Below, in pieces: positions 46,877 to 59,400 of a stretch of DNA of 64,000 nt (position 1 is the first letter of the stretch; every line of letters begins with the position of its first letter). The stretch covers positions 199,837 through 263,836 of the forward strand of contig NW_019091507.1 in assembly GCF_001949145.1 (NCBI RefSeq). Direction: 5' to 3'. This stretch comes from Acanthaster planci. Lineage: Eukaryota > Echinodermata > Asteroidea > Valvatida > Acanthasteridae. A program made the position numbers and the translations under genes. The notes below the pieces were generated by a model. It had not been told where the DNA came from. It was given only the letters and a program-made list of their open reading frames with translations, and made no database searches.

Positions 46877-46882
46877 AATAAA
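46877..46882 (+). terminator. Candidate poly(A) signal for the plus-strand gene
   Basis: AATAAA on the plus strand, 1.7 kb beyond the tentative stop and before the ARMC3 stop. It is the one clear plus-strand hexamer I noticed between the genes. Confidence 0.25.
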
Positions 46883-47344
46883 GAGACTTGGATATCCAAG
46901 ATTGCATGACCTTCTATTCTTCGATTGCAGAGGTGCTGCCATGATTTCTGTATTCCTCTCAAATCCCAGCAATCAAAACAAACTCTTTAGCTATCAAACA
47001 AAAGAAGCTCTCCGAAATGCGAGACATGCATAACACAACTGGTTCTTTCTATAGAATACGTACAAAAATTGTTTACAATAACGAGAGATGAAAAATACGG
47101 CGCAAGTGAAAGACCCACCTACATTGTAGAAAAGTCATCGTGCTTATTTGACTTTATACACAGATGACCATGTACCATTATTTTCAAATCTGAACCCAGG
47201 GCCACCCTGTACATTACTGGTCTTCCCATTTCTCACAAAATCCACAATACTTTCCTATTTACATCTACACCTTCCCAAAATTCCCCTGCTAGTGACCCTC
47301 CAGATTGAAACTCGGAATGCATAGAAGTGATGAGGCAAATGTTA

Positions 47345-47455
47345 CTATATCTTTTGGTAGTTGGCAGCGTCGATGCTGTCTGTCCGCATGAGTCGGCCTG
47401 GATGGTGAATCAGGTCTACGATGTAAGACTTGGGAGGAAACTTGGGCTTGACAGG
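47345..47455 (-). CDS. ARMC3: ARMC3 exon 18 (stop codon)
   Basis: Acceptor cctcacag, 37 codons ending in TAG. It encodes PPKSYIVDLIHHPGRLMRTD and ends NYQKI, like the family's VIDLMFHPG...YRFI end. Confidence 0.94.
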   Translation of the reverse strand, partial: PVKPKFPPKSYIVDLIHHPGRLMRTDSIDAANYQKI

Positions 47456-50400
47456 CTGTGAGGCAAGACGGAGAGTAGGGGAGCATCCAAATCAGTCTTT
47501 GAAAGCTCATATTTGGGAAGGATTGGAAAAAAGTTGGATGCCATGATTTCGGTCAAATCACGGCATCAGGGTTGATCATAAACGCGAATGCACACAGAAG
47601 CTGCGCCGTGGGAGGCAGAGCCATGTTGCATCCAAATTGAGTACTTCGTGGCTACAGTTTGATTTTTTTTTGCCATGAGCCATGGGGAATAGCCATAGAC
47701 ACAGCCAACAATGCTCCATTGGGATATGGCCATAGTCTTCGGCATACTATAGCATTAGCCAACAAGCCTGCTGGTAGGTGTTTGGGGTAACTGTAGCCAA
47801 GGCCTCCAAGTAGCCAAGTAAATGTAAGTATCATATGGTGCAATACAAAGTATGTGTGTGAAGGCTATGCACTGATTATTTTGTATTTCAACTGGGAATG
47901 CGAAAAAATGTACACTGTTTTTAAAGAGACTTGGTCAGAGTAATTGCATTGACACTTGAACATTTCATCTGTTTTCCCCAAATAATGTTGAGAATCTCAA
48001 CTATACTGTCCAAACACTCAAACCACACAATCTGTTTTCCACGCTTATTTGGCGGCATATTCTCTTCATTTCAGCATTAGGTGTGAACTTGGGAAAAGGG
48101 CTAAGCTACAGCTTTCATGCACCGTGGACAGACCTGGGCGACATTTGACTTACATTATCGTCCTCGTCTATCAGCAGGACCTCATTCCAGGCCCTGTTGT
48201 AATCCCCTCGAACCAGAGAGCAGGCTACGCCGATGCGATCACACAGGGTCTGAAGAGGAAAAAAACAACCCAAAAACTATCAACTGGGTCACAGAAAACA
48301 GGTTGACGCTTGAACTGGTACTGGCAAATGTGACCCTACAGAAGACACATTCCTGATCGATCCAAACTCGATCAGCAGCTCTGCGTTGAATTGTGCAGGA
48401 GGCCGCACCAAGTCCACTTCAAAAGCTGATGTAAATGTGATACCTCTTGAAAAGTGACTGAATGAGATATAACACATGAAACTTGTCTGAATGATGATAC
48501 AATTTTTGGCTTTTCAAATACTAAGTAGCAACAAACCTGTCATTGAAACTCACTCAATCAGATTGTCACATTTGTGGAAAAGGCTGACAAAAAAAGAGCA
48601 ACAAACTACACCGTGGTTGAATTGCACCAAACTCCACAACCCAGAATGTACCGACACTTTACCTCACAAAACCTCAAGTCATATTCCGCCTTTCCTTACA
48701 TCCTATGCCAAAAGCCAACTCACCTTGAACAGCAGGGCTCTGTGGTAGTGGATACCCTTCTCGATCCGGCCGATGGGCAACACGTTGCTCTTCAGCTCGT
48801 ATTTGAGCTGGCTGAGCGACAGCTCATAGCTGAAGCTGGAGAGCTGACCTCGCTCGATGGGACCACCCATCTTGTCGCTCACAAATCTGTTGACAACAAA
48901 TTTGTTATGTCCTAATAATTACTGAGCTACCATTTATTTAAACCCATTTACTTTTTAGTGGGGGATATAAACCTTAGAACCTGTTTGCTTTGATATTTAT
49001 GGTCAACATCTCTCAAATATTCTGCAGTTAGAGCACTAAAAGTACTGTGATATATAATATGTGATAATCATAGTACTTGAGACATTTAAAGTACTATGAC
49101 AATACTAATTTTATTCACTTGTGCACTTCACAAATACATGTCCATTTGACAGTTTTGGAAATTTAGTTTACCAAAGAGTTAAAAGGGAAGAGTTCAACAG
49201 GAAAAGTGCTTTGGTGACACTCGCTTGTGGTAGAATTACTTCGAAAGGGACCTTACCTTGCCACCACATCCAGCTGTTCCCTGGTGGTTGGCAGGCCCGC
49301 TGCATTCACCAGCATCTCGGTGATATACTCCTCCAGCTTGGGGTCGGCTGGGGGTTCGAAGTTGGGAGGTTGCTGGGCCAGGATGGCCTCTTGCTCGGCC
49401 AGACGCTCAGCTTCCAGGCGTTCCCTCAACTCTCGCTCCTCTTTCTCCTTTTTGGTTTCCCGTTTGCCCCTTGGAAGACGAAGAGAAATCAAAATTAATA
49501 TGATATTGAATGATTACAGGTCGTAGCACTGTGACTCCATTTGCATGACAAAATTTCACCAGTTTGGAAAACACATTGAACAAGATGCCTAGATGAAAGC
49601 CCAGCTTTTGTTTTAAGAATCTCGGAGCATAATGACCTATAGGTGGACATGGTTGAGTCTCTACCAACTCTATTCTAAGAAACACATGGTGTTCCAAAAT
49701 CTCTCTGAAATTTTTATTCCACACTATGCAAATCTCCACATGTCACCACTGCCCTACCAGTAACGTATCTATTTTCTCTATCGGCCGTTAAGAGAAGGCA
49801 CACACTTAGGCCTCTGTCAGTAACAGAATTCTCCACTCGGAATTCAAGAAATTATAAGGCCAGGCCATGTAAGATGCCACTCTCACAATGTGTGGGGAAG
49901 ACAGCAAGGATGACGCTAGGGTCAAATTCTCTGGGCGGGGCTTACCCTCTAATTGCTGACTTGGATGACTTGCTGCCAATGTTTGTTCTGGACGTGTCCG
50001 TCTTCACGTCGAGTTCTGAGGAGTTTGTAGCTGGTGCTGGGGACCTTGGGGGGCTGCAAGGAAAAAAACGTACAGGAAATGATGAAAACAAGTAACCCCA
50101 ACATGAATGAAATCCAAGACTGAGTACATTCAATTCAATTGTACAAAAACTTCAATACCATGCCTGACCTATTCTCCATCTTTTTTTTAAGTACTTAGGT
50201 CAGATCATAGTCCACACTGAAGTGTCCGCTCCAAGCAGAACAAAAGAGGGCGTTTTTTCGGTACTCACCACATAGGCACGCCATGAGACACGCAAGTATA
50301 TGCGCGTTTGACACGGAGCACCCTGAGTGCGCGTTACTAATTTATTCTGGCAATGTATGGTCTTTGCGTACACGCAGAATGCGTGCAAGAACCCGCTTGG

Positions 50401-53400
50401 AATCACCTGTCTTTCTTTTGCTGACCTAGGGTGCACTTCTGCTCGGGGCGGATAATTTGAGGGGGCAAAAGATGACCTCACTGCCATCATAGCGACTAAT
50501 CAAATCAACAGAAATCACAAACCTGGCTTCAGCCAACTCGCTATTTAATGGGAGTTATCTGACTTGTACAGATCCCTCAGTAATGAAAACGACATCAGTC
50601 AATCACACAGCCAACATAAGTGAAAATGAACTGAGGCCAAGATGCACTAGCAGATAACAGCAGGAATTTCCCTGGAGTCAAGTGAAGAACAAAGGCTCAA
50701 GAATGGCCCTCCTAACCTCGCATTAGTTGATCCACAGTTAATGAGAAGGACGGGCCGTTTCTGATCCACCTCCTGCTTGCTCAACTCTTCCAGAGTGAGG
50801 AACTTGCCGTCAGGACGCACCTGTGAACCAACAGATCATTAGCCATAATAACCAAGTTGTCAAGAGAGCTTGCCAAACCCTGTGTCTCAGAGGAAGTCGC
50901 TTGATCTTTAAGCCTTATTCCCCAAGACCAAAGGCAGATGTTCTTTCAAGTCCTTCTTGATAAATTTCTTTTTCATTCTTGCATTTTGCAAAGCAGAGCT
51001 CTGTACTAGCACCACTCTCCTTTTAAACCGTCACTGTAAGGGCTTTCACACTAGACAAATTTCCCAGGAAATTGCCAGGGATTTTCGGTCGGTCTGTTCA
51101 CACTACCAAAGAAATTCCTGGGAAAAAGCTTTTCCCCAGGAAATATGTACCCCTGCTCAGGAGTGGGGTTAAAGGAGAAAAACCTGGGATTTAATTTTTT
51201 TTCCCCAGGGAAAAGCAACTAGTGTGAATGTCGGCTGGTTCGACCTTACCCTACATTTTTGCGTTCATGGCTAGTGTATCAAACCGTAATCTCGAAAGGT
51301 CACAGGGTCACAAATAGCGTGCTAAATAATTCCCGCGGTAACTTAGTGTTGCAATAAAGTACCTTTCAAACTTGCGAAGTCAACTTGGCATTGCGCGACA
51401 TAAACAGTAGCAGCTTGTGCATGCGCGCGTGTGGCATTGGACTTCCGCCCACTATTCATTTTGGAACTTCCAGATGGGCGCCCTTCATTTACACATTTCC
51501 CGGGGTTTGATTGCCAGTGTGAAACAACCGTGCCTATTTCCGGGAAATAGTGTCCCTGGGAGTTTAAATGGGTCTAGTGTTAACGGTTGCTTGGGCTTTG
51601 GTGGGGTACAAAATCCCTGGGATTTTCCTGGGGATTTAGTTCCTGGGAATTGGCTCTGCAGTGTGAAAAGGCCTTGTATTTGGTGTGAATATCATTTTAT
51701 CAGTGGTATAATGCTACCCACTCTGCACTACAAAATCCATGGCATGACTGCACTGCAGTAGAGAAGTGTGATCTGCTCGCACAAAATGGGGATAGTGTCA
51801 AAACAAGTTGTATTCCTAATTACCCGGCCTGCGTCATAGAAGCCATCCTGGATGATGTCATTGGGCCCCAGTACACCCATGAGGGCGTACTTGGCAGGCA
51901 AGGTGCTGTCCAGCAGTTTCTCCAGGGCGGCATCGCTGAAACTGTTCTGCCTGGTGCTGGACAACTGGATCTCCTTAAGGATGTCAAGCCCGCTAAAGGG
52001 GGGAAAACAAGGTTACCAGAACAGAGATACATTACTGCAGGACATCAGCAAGACAGACAGTTGTCCGAAAAATGAGTGTTTGAATTTAAGTTGGAGTGTT
52101 TGAATTTCTGTTTGCACTGGTGGAAGGCAAAACTCAGTGTCAACATTTCTAAAGAAACACTAAGCATATTTTTTTGGAACCCGGTTCTGCTAATTGAGTA
52201 CTAAAGGAGTACAGTTTATGCAAGACGAGACTGCAGATACTAAATGAGTATAAATCATTTTGAGATTTGCCAGGAAGTGTTGCTCAAAATGTTGGCTTTC
52301 AAAGACAACTGTGTTTTCCATTTCTTCTACCAGAGTTTGCCCTTCAAGAGCGAATGTTTCACCGCCCAGAATTCTTTTTTACAGGTTCAGTTGCCATGAT
52401 CATGATAATGGTTGGTTTTGTTACATTTCTTTGAACCAATTAAAATGATTTTTTAACTAGTCGATATTAATCTTCTTGTGTAGGCACAATGAATAATTTC
52501 CACACAAGAGGTTTCTTCAAGAATAAATACATCTGTACTAGTTGCCAGAAAGAGAAATAAAGACATTATGAGATCTGGCTGGCAGACAGCACAAACAAAA
52601 CAAGAAGGAGCTGTCTGGCAGATCAAAACGGTCACTGAAGATGGAATAGTTGTTTGAATACAATCAGTTATACACCTGTCAGCCCATCACTCACCCCAGT
52701 TTGCAAAGCTCTGTTGCAATGAGTGGATCGGTGGCACACACCACAATGGCCCACGATGCACTGCGGCGGACGTCGTCATTGCCCGACTGCAGGAGCTTCA
52801 GTAGAGGAGACAAGCCACCCAGGCCGCGTAGCTACCAAAATGAAGGAGAACAAAGCAATGGAGGAATGATTAACAAACAAACAAAGAGGTAGATGAAGGC
52901 AACTGTTGGCTATTAAAGGTCTGTACACATGCTTTTGGGTAATTCCCAGCAAAACTTGCTAGCAATATTTGGAAATTTGGTCATGCTATTACCAATCACG
53001 TTAACGCTGCTTCGTGCTTGACCCGAAATCGAACACAAATGCGAATTTGTGACCTCAGATCAAATATTCACATTGGGAATTTGCAAAAGTTGAACACATT
53101 TAGGCTTAAGTGAAATTTTGCTGAAAATTTTTTGTAACATCAACTTCACTCCACTTTCACATTCACCTGTAGTATGAACCGGCCTTTACTGATTAGAATT
53201 TATAAACAAAAAGAAGTTTTTTAAAACTGTGAAATGGAATTAATGGAATGGTGCTACTTGTAATTTCCACTGTCCAAATATTTCAAAAACTTCTTTTGGC
53301 TGGAAAGTCGTCAATGAGGTCAGTATTAAGTGTGATATGATCTAGTCCACTTTCACATGGAATTGCTCTTGGGCAATTTAAACAGATCCTAAGTTATGCA

Positions 53401-56400
53401 GAAAGCTGAAGCAGTTACAGAGTTCAACCGGTGGAATTTGGACTGCTCGGAGCACGTTTAAGCACAAAGTATGGTTCACCATGTTTCAACTAACTTGAAT
53501 CTAATGCAGGACTACTCCAGACAACTATTTGGAACTGGACTTTGGGCATGGACACATCACCATTTCTCATTAGCCTTGTTTCACAATGAGTCATTAAAAC
53601 ACATTTCACTGACAAGAAAATAACTGTACAAATGGCAGTGAGTAGCAAGCAATTAGATTTCCCAACCGACAGATCCAGTAAGCCTCATCCTATGATCTTT
53701 CGGCCAATCGCAGCTGACATCTAGGCCCAACACATGTGCACAAATGTCTGACGTGGGCGTGAGCATAATGATGCATGCAGCCGGAACAGTGTGACTCTGA
53801 GTGCGGCACGTGTTCAGGCTCAGTGGAAGACAAAAACTGGATCAGTCTACTGACATCAGCCAAGTGGGTCACAGCTATTCAAAGTTCAGCACACACCTGA
53901 TCATGGTAACAATCCAAAGCAAATGGCTGAAAACTGAAAGGAGACAGCCAGACAAGTGGTACAAAAGATTACTGTATGCTGACCTGATTTCTGGAATCGG
54001 CATCACAAACAAATGCTGCCAGAGCCAATGCCGCTTTGCTTTGAACTGTTGTGTTGCTGCACAGATGAATGGGAAAAACAGAATGATCCAAAGATGATAC
54101 AGTCGTTAAGAACAATTCAGTCTCGTACTCTTCAGACATATTTTCAAATCATTCCACAATTTCAATCAACACACACCCCTATGCACTTTGAAATGATTGC
54201 AGCTGCATTTCAGTCTTAAGAGAAGCTTGCCACTAATAGCAGAACATGCTTAACCGACTGTTTCAGAAATGCTTTTTTAATATAATCTTTTTTGAATCAG
54301 TGTTTGGTCAGTAGCATTGTCTGGTTTGGTCAGAGTGTTATGGCTGGTCAGTAGCATTGTCTGGTTTGGTCTGAGCATTATGGCTGGTCAGTAGCATTGT
54401 CTGGTTTGGTCTGAGTATTATGGCTGGTCAGTAGCATTGTCTGGTTTGGTCAGAGTATTATGGCTGGTCAGTAGCATTGTCTGGTTTGGTCAGAGTATTA
54501 TGGCTGGTCAGTAGCATTGTCTGATTTGGTCAGAGCATTTCAATTAAATCTGAACCTAAAAATGACTCTAGATCCCATCACAGCCACGTTACTGAGCAAG
54601 TTTCCTCTTTGGTCAAATTTCCTTCATCTGAGTTTAAACAATACCCTGCTCATTGTTTTGATGAGGCAGTTTGGAAGAAAACAGTGTAGAATTAGTTGAA
54701 CCATGCTTCATCCAACTCTGAAGCAGGAAAGCAAGCATGGATTAGCAGACTAATCAAACCTTTAAATTGATTTGCTTAAAGACCATATTACTGCTATATT
54801 GAAGGAGAATGGCGATAGTCCCAACTTACGTTGACAAAAGGGGTGGGACAAGAGCTCCGACCACACCCCTCCTCTGGATGTCCTCCCGCAGGATCTCGTC
54901 CGTGGCCATGTTGGTCAGCACCATGGCCGCATTAGCCTGGGCACCCTCGCGTGAGCTGCTACCCAGCAGGCCGATCAGTGGCTCCACGCCGTTGTGGTCG
55001 GCCACCTCCACGCAGTTGGCCATCTGGGCCACAGTCAGGTTGGCCAGGGCCAGGCTGGCGCTCTCCACCGCCTCGCCGTTGTGGTTGTTCAGGAGCTTGA
55101 TGAGGGGCGCGATGCCATCTGCAAACAGGTGAAAGGTTAAACAAACCTTGCCTGATGAGCCCACTCCATAAAGCAAAAAAAAATAAAACAGGCCCACTCA
55201 CTGTGTAATGATAGGCACCTGTGCCCTAATAGATTAAAACCAGCTGTGTGTTGACATGAATTATTTGCTAAAATCTCCACTACAAACCATAGACTGAGAT
55301 TCCACAGCAGGTAGTCCTAAACAATTGTAGGTCAACTCACCCTCTGGCCAACTCGCCCCTTACCGACTCGCCCCTTGCTAACTCGCTCCCTGACCGACTC
55401 ACCCCTGACCATTCTGCCCCCCAAAGCCCATTTGCCCCCTGGCCAAGTCACCCCCAAGCTGACTCGTCCCCGTGCTAACTCACCCCCCCAGCAAACTCGC
55501 CTTCTGAACAAGTCATCCCCTCAGAGGAGAGTATGCTGGTTTGGACTATTAACTACATTTCCAAAGTGATAATAGGCCTATATAACGTGTCCTGGCAGAG
55601 GGCGGGACATTGAAGCATTCACCTTAAAGGGATTATTGAGAATTATTCAATGAACTTGCGTTTCGTTGATTGTAAAGCACAATAAACTTATCAGAACTCA
55701 TTGTCTGCCACGCATCATTACCTCAACCTACAGGTATTTAAATTGTTCTGTGCAAGTGATTTTGTGTAAATCTCACTTTAAATATAAATCAAATAAAATG
55801 TTCTTTGCTATCAACTTCAAGCTGTGTTCGACTTGTTTTTATAAAGACCATAATAATTATTATGATTTTTCTGAGAATTTTAAAAATTCTCTGTGCTGAT
55901 ATCATGGCAACGTACACCGGTAACAAAGCCATAAAACAATGACAGCACGAATTTGAGAAGGTAAATCCTTCTGCAAGGACACTTAGAAATTTAGTTAATG
56001 GTATTCCAAACCAGCAGATTCTCCTCTGAGGGGGCAACTTGGTCATCAGGCGAGTTTGCCAGGGGGCGAGTTGGCAAGGGGGCGACACTACTGGGGGGCG
56101 ACTCGTCACGGGGATGAGTTGATAAAGGGGCAAGATGGTAAGGGGGCGAGTTGGCAAAGGGACATGTCAGTAAGGGGCAAGTTGGCAAGGGGGCGACACG
56201 GCTGGGGGCGACTCGTCAGGGGGACGAGTTGACAAAGGGGCAAGATGGTAAGGGGGCGAGTTGGCAAAGGGACATGTCAGTAAGGGCCAAGTTGGCCAGG
56301 GGGTGAGTTGACCTGATTCCATCCTCAACACTAGGTTACCTTCACTCTAAACTGGTCTTTTTACTATGTACAAAACTGCAGTAGCTTCCGGTCTCTTGCT

Positions 56401-59400
56401 CTGAGGCTTTTTGAGATGGTTGTTGGGGGGCATTCAGATAGGGGGCAGACATACGCTAACGTTGCAATTTAGTAAATCACATGACAGCGACAAGTCAAGC
56501 CACAATTTAGATTAATGTGGTGAGTATTGAATTAATAAAGGATGAACGTCGACAAAGGAGGGTCATCGTTCATTTTGAGCAACATGTGGCGTGACACGAG
56601 ATGGAGTGTAAACAAAGACAATTGCCAAGGGGTGAGCATGCTGATATTTTATGTATTGGGTTTTATATTATGGGTTCATGATGTGCAGCTTGGGAACAGT
56701 TAGTTTTTCAAAATCTCCATTTCTGTCGCAGTTTTGTCCTTTTATGTCTTACTACAAATTGATCAAAACCACCTAAAACTACTTCCGTCTCTGGGCCATT
56801 GGGAAAACGTGACACTTATATACAGAGTTAAATTGTTTAAAACTCCCAAGTCAGGAAGTTAAAAATCAGGCCAAGTCCGAGATGGAATATAAGCTTCTAA
56901 GTGGAAAATCCCCAGTCAGCATAGTATGAACACTCACCATACTCGGCGATGGTGACACGGCAGATGGGGCTCTGTGCCATGATGCCCAGCGCCTGGGCTG
57001 CTGCCCCCATGACCTGGGAGTTGTCCGACGTCTCCAGCAAGGAGATCAAGGTCTTCTCCGCTTCTTGCTCATGGAAGATCTTGCAGTTTTCACCTGAATG
57101 CACACAACAGGGTCAGGGTATACAAATGGATTTGACTCCTAAGCAAGTTGCAACATTCTCAAACGTGCATGCATGTGCTTGTAGCAAAGCTGTCAGGATC
57201 ACATCCCAATTAGCCCCCCCAAAAAAAGAAAAAAATCTACAGAAATCGGAAGCTGCCAGTAATTTACTAACAACGGAAATATTGCTGTCCCTGGTAAGAC
57301 ATAGTTACATGTTTCACATGAATAGTTGTCATATTGCTCTCAGATGAGTTTCAATCGGTCTGCACAAAAACAATCTAAGCTTCCTAAACAGTAACGACGG
57401 AATGAAGCACAAAGTTTTATCAAAAATGAGGTATGGCATGCTTCTAACGATTAATACCAAATATCTGTGAAGAAACTTTTGCAAAAAGGTAAACATTTAT
57501 GACGTTCATTTTTCCATGACCTTGCACTTTACTAGGGTCTATGACACACCCAATGCTCTTTGCAATCAAACGATAAACTCAGAAGTCAGTTTTGCAACAA
57601 CACACGAATTCACACGGCTTCAAACTCCAAACAATTAACAATCAAAGGGCATGGGGACTTGAGACAAACATTATGGCAGCATGAGACACAACACATGACA
57701 CGGATGGGTTTGATCAGCAACCGTCAGTCAGCCACTAGCCACTTTAGCTCACATATGCACATTCTGCATACGTCAATTACTATTCAACTTGACCAGTGGT
57801 TCAAAAATGGAAGCTGACCAATCTTGGCTAGTTTGGGCCAGCACTGACCATTTCTGGCAGCCCTGGCGATGGCCTTGGCAGCGTGCATCTGGACATCAGG
57901 CGTCGGGGACTCGGTGGTGAACGCTAGGAGTTTCTGCAGGCCGCCCGTGTTCTGTATGAGTTCCATGGTCTCCAGGTCTTCCAAGCAGTTGGAGAGAACC
58001 AGGAGGGCGTGGACATGGAGATCTTCCCACTCCTGAAGTTAAAAAAAACTATTATTTTAACTGTCCCATTGGGGTGACACCACAGATGTAAGTAAACGCA
58101 TAAACCACCATGTTGTTCTAAAAACTATATGTGCAATGTGTGATCTGTGCTACGCCCGACTAACACAAGAAATCATGGGCACATCCACCTCTTGGAATTT
58201 ATACACACAGTTGATTTTCTCCAAACCATTTTACAAGCAACAGGGTGGACATTGACAGTGGAAAGCTTCTGTTGCTGTTCATCTGAACAACTTTTGACTT
58301 GAATTCAGACTGCATGGACATCTTGTGTTGGTCTTCTGATCGCTTTCTGATGGGGTCTTTTGATGACCTTAATTCTTGAAGAGCTGGGTGGTTTCCAACT
58401 GTCTCACAGCTGACGAGGGGAGTCAATCCCCAAGAACTTGGCTGTCCCATGCCCAATCTTTGGCATGCATGTAAACACACTCATTATCAGCACTCAATCC
58501 AATGTACCGTTTCGCTGTTGTGGCCTTTGGTGTTGAAGGCCATACGTGTATCAGCTGAGTGCAGTGGAAAAAGTAAACACTTTTGGTAGAACCTGTCTCA
58601 GAAAAGTGGGCATTTCGTGAGAACAGTATGTCCAATTTGGAGTCAAAATGACATCACTGCACTAGCTGCAACAATATCAGAAAAAAAATGACACAAGGGG
58701 CCGATTCTACCTTCCCCGCTCAGCCCTTTTGGAATCAAGATATCTCGACCACAACACTGGAGGTGATCCCAAGTTCCGGCGGTGTGCGAGTGACCAACCT
58801 TGGTGCTGACAAACTCCACCAGTCTCTCCAGCCCCTCCACCTCCCTCAAGGCTTCCCTGTTCTCCACGTCCAGGGTGCAGAGTGCAAGGCAGCGCAGGGC
58901 CATCTCCTGGATGGAGGGGTACTCTGACTTGAGCAGCTCCAGCAGGGATTCCAGGCCATGCAGCTCCCTGAAGGACAACACAGCCAAACAAATTGGTCAC
59001 ACTGTAGCCCAGCACCGAGATGGGAATTTGCTATTTGTTTCCCCCACCCCAGAGGGGACAATAATAATTGCTCCACGGTTGGAAGGTACATGATCCAAGG
59101 TTGCATTACTCTTATATTTCAATCAAGTTGCCTAGCTAGTCCTGCTTGAGTGCTTGGCATAAAATCACACATTACATTTTAGAGAATTCAACCAAATCAA
59201 TCCAACATTAAAACAAACCCCAGTTGTATATCTCCAGGCAGTAAGACGCTAATCATGGGTGAAATGCTACACAAAATCTCGTGCTAGGTCCTAAGCTGCT
59301 AACGAAATGGTCACCTTCGTCTGAAATTTTCAGTGGCCTGTAGTTGCATTAACACTGGATGACTGGTGCTTGCTTTCCAAAGGGTTTGGAATGGACTTAT

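Larger units (their letters stand above)
45163..47344. other. Convergent intergenic region / 3' UTRs
   Basis: AT-rich sequence between the two convergent genes. I see no convincing coding exon, RNA gene or complete mobile element. It must hold both 3' UTRs. Confidence 0.5.

Noticed and set aside
54304-54538. Regular 40-bp repeats as a CRISPR array
   Set aside because: Units are contiguous without spacers, and the locus is an intron of an animal gene.
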